Shown piece by piece: positions 5,479-8,083 of a stretch of DNA of 8,083 nucleotides. Every line of letters starts with the position of its first letter. Position 1 is the first letter of the stretch. This DNA is from Collinsella sp. (GTDB lineage: Bacteria > Actinomycetota > Coriobacteriia > Coriobacteriales > Coriobacteriaceae): NCBI GenBank assembly GCA_019414645.1, contig DXLP01000049.1:1-8083 (forward strand), read 5' to 3'. The notes under the pieces were generated by a model. That model worked only from the letters and a program-made list of their open reading frames with translations. It did not search any database and was not told the origin of the DNA. Made by a program: the position numbers and the translations under genes.

Positions 5479-7194
5479 ATGACGGCCACACCGTGGGGAT
5501 TCCGGGACATATTGCCCGAGGAGGCTCAGGCGCGCGAGGAGATTGCGCTGACGGTGAAGGGCTGCTTTAGGGAGCATCATTATCTGCCGGTTGAGACGCC
5601 GCTGCTCGAGGACAAGGGCTCGCTCGAGGAGGGCGGCCGTATCGCGGACACGCCGTTTAAGCTTTTTGACGATGACGGCCGCTTGTTGGTGGTTCGTCCC
5701 GACAATACGTTGCCGATCGTGCGTTTGGTCTCGACCCGCATGCGCGCGGCCGACTTGCCGCTGCGCCTGCGCTATGAGGCGCCGGTGGTTCGCGAATGCC
5801 AGCGCAATGCCGGCGGTTCGCGTCAATTTACCCAGCTGGGTTTTGAGCTCATCGGCGCGGGCGATACCGCGGGCGATGTCGAGATCGTCTCGCTGGTGGC
5901 CGAGGCCGTTCGCAAGTTGGCGCTGCCCGATGCGCGCATTATCGCAGGTAGCGTGCGCCCGTTTAAGGAACTGCTCGCGGCGTGCGAGGATCGCGAGCTG
6001 GCTGCCGAGGCTCTGCGCTGCGTGCACGCCAACGACTTTGTGGGTCTCGATGCCCGCGTGGCGGCAAGCGCCGAGACCGATGCCGTTAAGGCCGCCGTCA
6101 GCGAACTGCCGCGCCTGCATGGTGGGGCCGAAGCGCTCGATCGCGTGGATGCGCTGCTGGCGGCTGCCGGTATTGTCGCGCCGCTCACGCGTGAGCTGCG
6201 CGCGCTGGTCGAGGGCCTGGCGCCCGAGGACGCTCAGGTGCTGTCCTTCGACTTTTCCATTATGAATTCTTTCGATTACTACACGGGCCTGGTCTTTAAG
6301 GCCTATGCCGGTGGCCTGCCCGATCCGGTGGGCTCGGGCGGTCGCTACGACTCTATCTTTACCGGCGCGTTCGGCGACGGCATCGAGGTGCCGGCGGCGG
6401 GCTTCGCCTTTTCGCTCGAGCGTCTGGAGGCCGCGTGCACCTCTGCCGAGGACGCCGCCTCCGATGGTGACCACGCCGTAGGCCGCGGCGCCGAAGGCCC
6501 GCTACGCATCGCCGTGCCCAAGGGCTCGCTTAAGGCCGACACGCTCGACGTGCTCGAGGCCGCGGGCCTGGACGTCTCTGAGCTGCGCGACCCCGGCCGT
6601 CACCTGATTGTGCGCGGTCGCGACACGCGTGCCGGCGAGGGCACGGTCGGCGATATCGAGTTTGTCATCGTGCGTCCCAGCGACGCGCCCGCTTTTGTGG
6701 GCTGTGGTGGTGCCGATTGCGGCATCTGTGGCTGGGACTCGCTCATCGAGGCAGACCTCAACTTGCTGCAGCTGGTCGATCTGGGCTACGGCCTGTGCAC
6801 GTTTATCGAGGCAGAGCCCGCGTGGCGCGCTGGCCAGGCCGAGCGCAACTATGCCCGTCGCGGGTCGCTTCGTGTGGCCACCAAGTATCCGCGCATCGCG
6901 AGCGCCTGGTATGCCGAGCGTGGCGTGAATGCCGATATCGTCTCGCTGCACGGCAATATCGAGCTGGGCCCCATCGTCGGTATGACCGACCGTATCGTGG
7001 ACATTACCGCCACGGGCGCCACCCTGCGCGATAACGACCTGGTTATTACTGGTCGCATTATGGACTGCACGGCGCGCTTCTTTGTCAATCCGGGTGCCGC
7101 GCGCCTGGATCCGCGCGTACGCAATCTGGCAGATCGCTTGGCAGCTGCTGTTAAGGACAAGCATTTTGAGCCCGTCGCGGGCTCGGCACAATAG
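5479..7194 (+). CDS. hisZG: HisZ-HisG fusion: ATP phosphoribosyltransferase with its regulatory subunit in one chain
   Basis: This enzyme catalyses the first step of histidine synthesis, joining ATP and PRPP to give phosphoribosyl-ATP (EC 2.4.2.17), in the cytoplasm. Residues 1-320 are a HisRS-like HisZ domain: GFRDILPEEA near the N-terminus, a motif-2 region (RYEAPVVREC, RQFTQLGFELIG) and FDYYTG with GSGGRYD (266-291). The Arg of the HisRS RGLDYY motif is replaced by Asn (N263), as expected for a protein that does not charge tRNA. Residues 320-340 are a loose acidic linker. Residues 341-560 are short-form HisG: LRIAVPKGSL, VRPSDAPAFV, RVATKYPRIA, GNIELGPIVG and the PRPP-phosphate loop TGATLRDND (512-520). 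There is no C-terminal ACT-like regulatory domain, which is why HisZ is needed. HisZ and HisG are usually separate genes; here no stop lies between them. HisG carries an unusual Cys cluster (C409, C414, C417). AGGAGG (5465-5470) lies 8 nt before the ATG. hisD follows after 105 nt. Confidence 0.93.
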   Translation: MTATPWGFRDILPEEAQAREEIALTVKGCFREHHYLPVETPLLEDKGSLEEGGRIADTPFKLFDDDGRLLVVRPDNTLPIVRLVSTRMRAADLPLRLRYEAPVVRECQRNAGGSRQFTQLGFELIGAGDTAGDVEIVSLVAEAVRKLALPDARIIAGSVRPFKELLAACEDRELAAEALRCVHANDFVGLDARVAASAETDAVKAAVSELPRLHGGAEALDRVDALLAAAGIVAPLTRELRALVEGLAPEDAQVLSFDFSIMNSFDYYTGLVFKAYAGGLPDPVGSGGRYDSIFTGAFGDGIEVPAAGFAFSLERLEAACTSAEDAASDGDHAVGRGAEGPLRIAVPKGSLKADTLDVLEAAGLDVSELRDPGRHLIVRGRDTRAGEGTVGDIEFVIVRPSDAPAFVGCGGADCGICGWDSLIEADLNLLQLVDLGYGLCTFIEAEPAWRAGQAERNYARRGSLRVATKYPRIASAWYAERGVNADIVSLHGNIELGPIVGMTDRIVDITATGATLRDNDLVITGRIMDCTARFFVNPGAARLDPRVRNLADRLAAAVKDKHFEPVAGSAQ

Positions 7195-7230
7195 CGCGAG
7201 CACGCACGGGCGCCCCAACGTACGGGCTGC

Positions 7231-7266
7231 GGGCCGACTGGCGCCGCCGCCCGGCCTTTCGTTTTT
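7231..7266 (+). terminator. Possible weak terminator or attenuator between hisZG and hisD
   Basis: GGGCCG (7231-7236) can pair with CGGCCT (7252-7257) around a 15-nt GC-rich loop that contains GGCGCC. The sequence after it is TTCG and then TTTTT (7262-7266). The stem is short and the T run is offset, so this may only reduce read-through from hisZG into hisD or mark the end of a processed transcript. I see no clear separate promoter for hisD. Confidence 0.35.
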
Positions 7267-7299
7267 CGAACACAACCTCGACCGATAGGGGATACCGAT

Positions 7300-8083
7300 A
7301 TGAAGACCATCGAGCTTGCTCCCGGTGAGCGCCTCGTTACCAACCAGCTCAACCGAAAGGGCGTGCTGCCGCAAAACATCGTCGACGCCGCGCGCGATAT
7401 CGTGGCCAACGTGCGTGCCAACGGCGATGCCGCGGTGCGCGACTATTGCCAGCGCTTTGACGGCGTTGAGCTGCAGAGCTTCCGTCTGCCGCAAGAGCAG
7501 ATCGATGCCGCGCTCGAGGGCCTCGATCCCGCTTTTGTCGCGGCGCTCGAAAAGGCTGCACGCCAGATTCGCGAGTTCCACCAGCGCGAGGTCGAGCAGA
7601 GCTGGTTTACCACGCGCCCGGACGGCACGATGCTCGGCGTTAAGGTGACCCCGCTTGCCGCGGCTGGCATCTACGTGCCGGGCGGCCGTGCGCAGTATCC
7701 CTCCACCGTGCTTATGAACGCCATTCCCGCCAAGGTCGCCGGCGTTGAGCGCGTGGTCATGGTGACCCCGCCGCAAAAGGACGGCCTGATCAGCCCCTAC
7801 ACACTCGCCGCGGCAAAGCTCGGCGGCGTGGACGAGATCTATATGGTGGGCGGCGCCCAGGCCGTGGCCGCACTGGCGTACGGTACCGAGACCATTCCGC
7901 GCGTCGACAAAATCACCGGCCCGGGCAACGCCTTTGTCGCCGCTGCCAAACAGATTGTCTCGGGTGACGTGGGTATCGATATGGTCGCCGGTCCCTCCGA
8001 GGTCTGCGTGCTGGCCGATGCTACGGCCAAGCCCATGGTGGTCGCGGCCGACCTGATGGCCCAGGCCGAGCACGATCCGCTGG
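7300..8083 (+). CDS. hisD: Histidinol dehydrogenase HisD (partial, cut at window end)
   Basis: HisD oxidises L-histidinol to L-histidine in two NAD-dependent steps (EC 1.1.1.23), the end of the pathway, in the cytoplasm with a zinc ion. The frame runs from ATG 7300 to the window end without a stop and gives 261 residues, about 60 percent of the usual length of roughly 430. Family signatures are clear: [19 protein letters not shown] (122-140), [15 protein letters not shown] (183-197), [11 protein letters not shown] (204-214), DMVAGPSEV (227-235) and [11 protein letters not shown] (250-260). Q255 and H258 in the last motif correspond to the Gln and His zinc ligands of the E. coli enzyme (Q259, H262). 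The catalytic Glu-His pair and the remaining ligands lie beyond the window. AGGGGA (7287-7292) sits 7 nt before the ATG. The gene probably continues the his operon begun by hisZG. Confidence 0.95.
   Translation, partial: MKTIELAPGERLVTNQLNRKGVLPQNIVDAARDIVANVRANGDAAVRDYCQRFDGVELQSFRLPQEQIDAALEGLDPAFVAALEKAARQIREFHQREVEQSWFTTRPDGTMLGVKVTPLAAAGIYVPGGRAQYPSTVLMNAIPAKVAGVERVVMVTPPQKDGLISPYTLAAAKLGGVDEIYMVGGAQAVAALAYGTETIPRVDKITGPGNAFVAAAKQIVSGDVGIDMVAGPSEVCVLADATAKPMVVAADLMAQAEHDPL

Noticed and set aside
5428..6474. Minus-strand open frame of 348 codons
   Set aside because: It is antisense to the HisZ domain and runs through the hisZG leader hairpin. No family resemblance was seen.
6502..8073. 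Long minus-strand open frame (523 codons) antisense to hisZG and hisD
   Set aside because: It is opposite two clearly recognised his genes in GC-rich DNA, where antisense frames often stay open. The protein has no recognisable domain and there is no start signal.

Overview
The window reads as a high-GC Gram-positive chromosome. GC-rich codons, the gene set and the layout resemble a Collinsella-like member of the Coriobacteriia; the lineage is an inference, as no rRNA or other marker gene is present. It holds two complete genes on the minus strand, one complete and one partial histidine-biosynthesis gene on the plus strand, and the last codons of another plus-strand gene at the left edge.

Layout. 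Bases 1-55 are the 3' end of an unidentified plus-strand gene, followed by an intrinsic terminator (109-139). A gene-free stretch (56-494) holds a tandem cluster of palindromic repeat units (about 161-384) and a terminator-like hairpin for the minus-strand operon (414-447). That operon runs from 5083 down to 495. Its promoter (5124-5152) overlaps an inverted repeat (5133-5158). Its first gene is an MMPL/RND-type 12-helix transporter with a TTG start. Its second, 32 nt downstream, encodes a secreted or membrane-anchored protein with two blocks of xxxLxxG heptad repeats around an Ala-rich coiled-coil region. The pair looks like one envelope export or envelope-maintenance machine.

A divergent intergenic region (5098-5478) follows. 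It carries one more copy of the same palindromic repeat (5248-5293), roughly midway between the two promoter regions, and a short leader hairpin. The plus-strand his genes come next. The first is a natural fusion of HisZ (catalytically dead HisRS-like regulatory subunit) and short-form HisG (ATP phosphoribosyltransferase) in a 571-residue chain. It is followed after 105 nt by hisD, which is cut by the window end. HisZG catalyses the first step of histidine synthesis and HisD the last two oxidations.

The most unusual signal is the interspersed palindrome family. It has 14-nt arms of the form GGAAANNNCATCCC / GGGATGNNNTTTCC held exactly 18 nt apart in four clear copies. It occurs in both intergenic regions and in neither reading frame set, and it has degenerate tandem copies. 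The HisZ-HisG fusion and the duplicated heptad blocks are the next most notable points.
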